From positions 5,998-12,532 of the forward strand of contig DHMA01000114.1 of assembly GCA_002405555.1 (NCBI GenBank): a DNA stretch of 6,535 bases, given 5' to 3'. This document shows, piece by piece, positions 5,247 to 6,535 of the stretch (its first letter is position 1; each line of letters begins with the position of its first letter). The position numbers and the translations under genes are program-made. The notes under the pieces were generated by a model. The model was given only the letters and a program-made list of their open reading frames with translations. It was not told where the DNA came from and did not search any database. This DNA comes from Opitutia bacterium UBA4654 (GTDB lineage Bacteria; Verrucomicrobiota; Verrucomicrobiia; Opitutales; Intestinicryptomonadaceae).

Positions 5247-6455
5247 GATGTCCCTGTCTTTGCGCTCGAATTCCGAGCCGAAGCTGATTGCCGACTTCCC
5301 GAATTTTTCGCGAATGTCGAAGTACGCGTCTTCGGCTTTTTCGTTTTTTTCGGAAAGTTCCTGTGGCGGTTCGAAGAGGTCGGCTTGGTAGGGCGCGTTT
5401 GCGTCCACAAGTCCCGACCCCGCGATTCCCAGCATGCGGATTGGCGACTTCAAATCCCAGTTTGCCGAGACGAGTCGCATTGCGGTTTCCACGAGCGCGA
5501 GCCTCGAATTCGTCGGCTTGTCCACGCTTGTCTGGCGGGTCAGGTAAGAGAAGTCCGCGCCTTTGATTGTCGCGTGGACGACCGTGCATTTCACGCCGTC
5601 GCGCTTCATGCGCCGCGCGACTTTTTCGGCGACGAGTTCAAGCCCCGCCCTGATGTCCGCCGCGCCGTCGAGGTCGCGCTTGAAAGTTATGGAGTTTCCC
5701 ACCGACTTCGCTTCGTCGTCCTCTCCGTAAAACGCAACGGGCGAATTTTCCTCTCCCCGCGCCGCCTCCGACAGCGATTTTCCGTGCTTGCCGAAGCGGC
5801 GGATTAGGAAGTTTTCGTCGGCGTCGGCGAGGTCTCCGATGGTCTGTATTCCCATTCGGCGCAGTGTTTCCGCCGTCGAGCGGCCGACAAACAACATGTC
5901 GCGGACGGGCAGTCCGCGGATAATCTGCATTTGTCCGCGTCCGAAGAGGGTTGTAGCGTCGGGTTTTTTGTAGTCGCTTCCGAGCTTTGCGAAAACTTTG
6001 TTGAAGGAAACGCCGACCGAAATAGTAAGACCGAGTTCCGCTTTCACCGTTTCGCGGAGCTTGTCGGCAATTTCCACGCCCGACCCGAAAAGCGAGAGCG
6101 AGCCGCTCACGTCGAGCCACGATTCGTCTATCCCGAACGGTTCGACCCTGTTTGTAAACCGCGAGTAGATTTCGTTCACCCTGCGCGAATACTCCGCGTA
6201 TTTTTCGTGGTGGGGTTCGAGCAGAATGAGGTTGGGGCATTTTCTCTTTGCCTGAAAAATCGGCTCTCCCGTGCTTATGCCGTACTTTTTTGCCGCCTCG
6301 TTTTTTGCGAGAATTATCCCGTGCCTGATTCGCGGATTTCCCGACACCGCCATGGGCTTGTCGCCTATTTCGGGGTGGGCGAGGGCTTCGACGGACGCGT
6401 AGAATCCGTTGAGGTCGCAGTGTAGGATTGTCCTGTCGGCGGGCATGGTTTTCAT
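5238..6455 (-). CDS. dinB: Y-family DNA polymerase IV (DinB), translesion synthesis
   Basis: DinB is a low-fidelity, non-proofreading polymerase that copies past damaged bases. The 405-residue product is slightly longer than the E. coli enzyme. The metal-binding acidic residues are D14 in HCDLNGFYASVE (12-23) and D110-E111 in FGIDESWLDVSG (107-118). Y19 sits at the ribonucleotide-excluding steric gate position. The second Asp of the usual DMD is N16, as in many Firmicutes-like DinB proteins. SVGVSFNKVFAKLGSDYKKP (146-165) is the palm and fingers signature. MGIQTIGDLA (201-210) belongs to the helix-hairpin-helix thumb region, followed by the little-finger domain. QADLF (357-361) fits a beta-clamp-binding motif. 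A 44-residue charged tail follows, ending in DIREKFGKSAI-type sequence. The ATG at 6455 was chosen; an ATG three codons in (6446) is equally possible. Neither has a Shine-Dalgarno. The gene converges on the secreted-protein gene. No clear terminator or SOS-type LexA box was seen. Confidence 0.96.
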   Translation of the reverse strand: MKTMPADRTILHCDLNGFYASVEALAHPEIGDKPMAVSGNPRIRHGIILAKNEAAKKYGISTGEPIFQAKRKCPNLILLEPHHEKYAEYSRRVNEIYSRFTNRVEPFGIDESWLDVSGSLSLFGSGVEIADKLRETVKAELGLTISVGVSFNKVFAKLGSDYKKPDATTLFGRGQMQIIRGLPVRDMLFVGRSTAETLRRMGIQTIGDLADADENFLIRRFGKHGKSLSEAARGEENSPVAFYGEDDEAKSVGNSITFKRDLDGAADIRAGLELVAEKVARRMKRDGVKCTVVHATIKGADFSYLTRQTSVDKPTNSRLALVETAMRLVSANWDLKSPIRMLGIAGSGLVDANAPYQADLFEPPQELSEKNEKAEDAYFDIREKFGKSAISFGSEFERKDRDIDG

Positions 6456-6491
6456 ATTCGGTATTTATGCGTTTGCGTCTACAAAAAATAG

Positions 6492-6510
6492 CCGAAAAAA
6501 TTTTTTTCGG
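6492..6510. repeat. AT-rich palindrome upstream of dinB
   Basis: CCGAAAAAATTTTTTTCGG has perfect 9-bp arms (6492-6500 and 6502-6510) around one central T. It lies 36 nt upstream of the dinB start, where an operator could sit. It could equally be part of a curved A-tract region serving a divergent gene outside the window. It does not match the classical E. coli or Gram-positive LexA boxes. Confidence 0.5.
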
Positions 6511-6535
6511 AAAATTTTTCAAAAAAGTATTGACT
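6511..6535 (+). promoter_or_regulatory. Candidate UP element and -35 box of a divergent gene off the right edge
   Basis: AAAATTTTTC followed by A6 (6511-6526) resembles a bacterial UP element. TTGACT (6530-6535) is one base from the -35 consensus and lies 4 nt further on, the normal arrangement. The -10 box and gene would lie outside the window, so this is suggestive only. Confidence 0.35.

Noticed and set aside
6456..6535. SOS (LexA) operator for dinB
   Set aside because: I see no CTGT-N8-ACAG or GAAC-N4-GTTC type box between the dinB start and the window edge. The AT palindrome at 6492-6510 does not resemble either.

Overview
The window is a compact, fairly GC-rich bacterial chromosomal segment with AT-rich intergenic gaps. 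It holds five complete genes that I can support. Three are core metabolic or informational genes: ispH, cysS and hemB. One is a lesion-bypass DNA polymerase (dinB). One is a secreted protein whose function I cannot name. There is no plasmid, phage, transposase, CRISPR, tRNA or rRNA signature. The HemB is of the zinc-free type. The cysteinyl-tRNA synthetase has HIGN in place of HIGH and a long zinc-region insertion. Shine-Dalgarno sequences are missing in front of most starts. Together these make me think of a Verrucomicrobiota-like (perhaps Opitutales-like) bacterium, but that is a guess from style and not a demonstrated assignment.

Layout, left to right. A minus-strand operon, cysS then ispH, fills 61-2355; the two genes are 6 nt apart. 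A ribosome binding site and ATG at the left edge suggest a third operon gene just outside the window. cysS and hemB are divergent with only 41 nt between their start codons, so their promoters must overlap. hemB (plus) ends at 3404. A 466-nt gene-free stretch follows (3405-3870). It contains a nested palindrome, two diverged tandem copies of a roughly 150-nt element with a 157-158-nt period, and an AT-rich leader. Next comes a plus-strand gene for a secreted, probably alpha-helical-toroid protein (3871-5061), closed by a clear intrinsic terminator. It converges on dinB (minus, 5238-6455). The right edge carries an AT-rich palindrome and what looks like an UP element plus -35 hexamer for a gene outside the window.

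The genes do not form one obvious pathway. IspH makes IPP/DMAPP at the end of the MEP pathway, HemB makes porphobilinogen for heme, and CysS charges tRNA-Cys. These are ordinary housekeeping functions whose proximity is probably not mechanistic. The parts most worth a second look are the tandem intergenic repeat with its palindromes, the unrecognised secreted protein, and the 41-nt divergent cysS/hemB control region. I found no convincing evidence of an undescribed defence or mobile system here.
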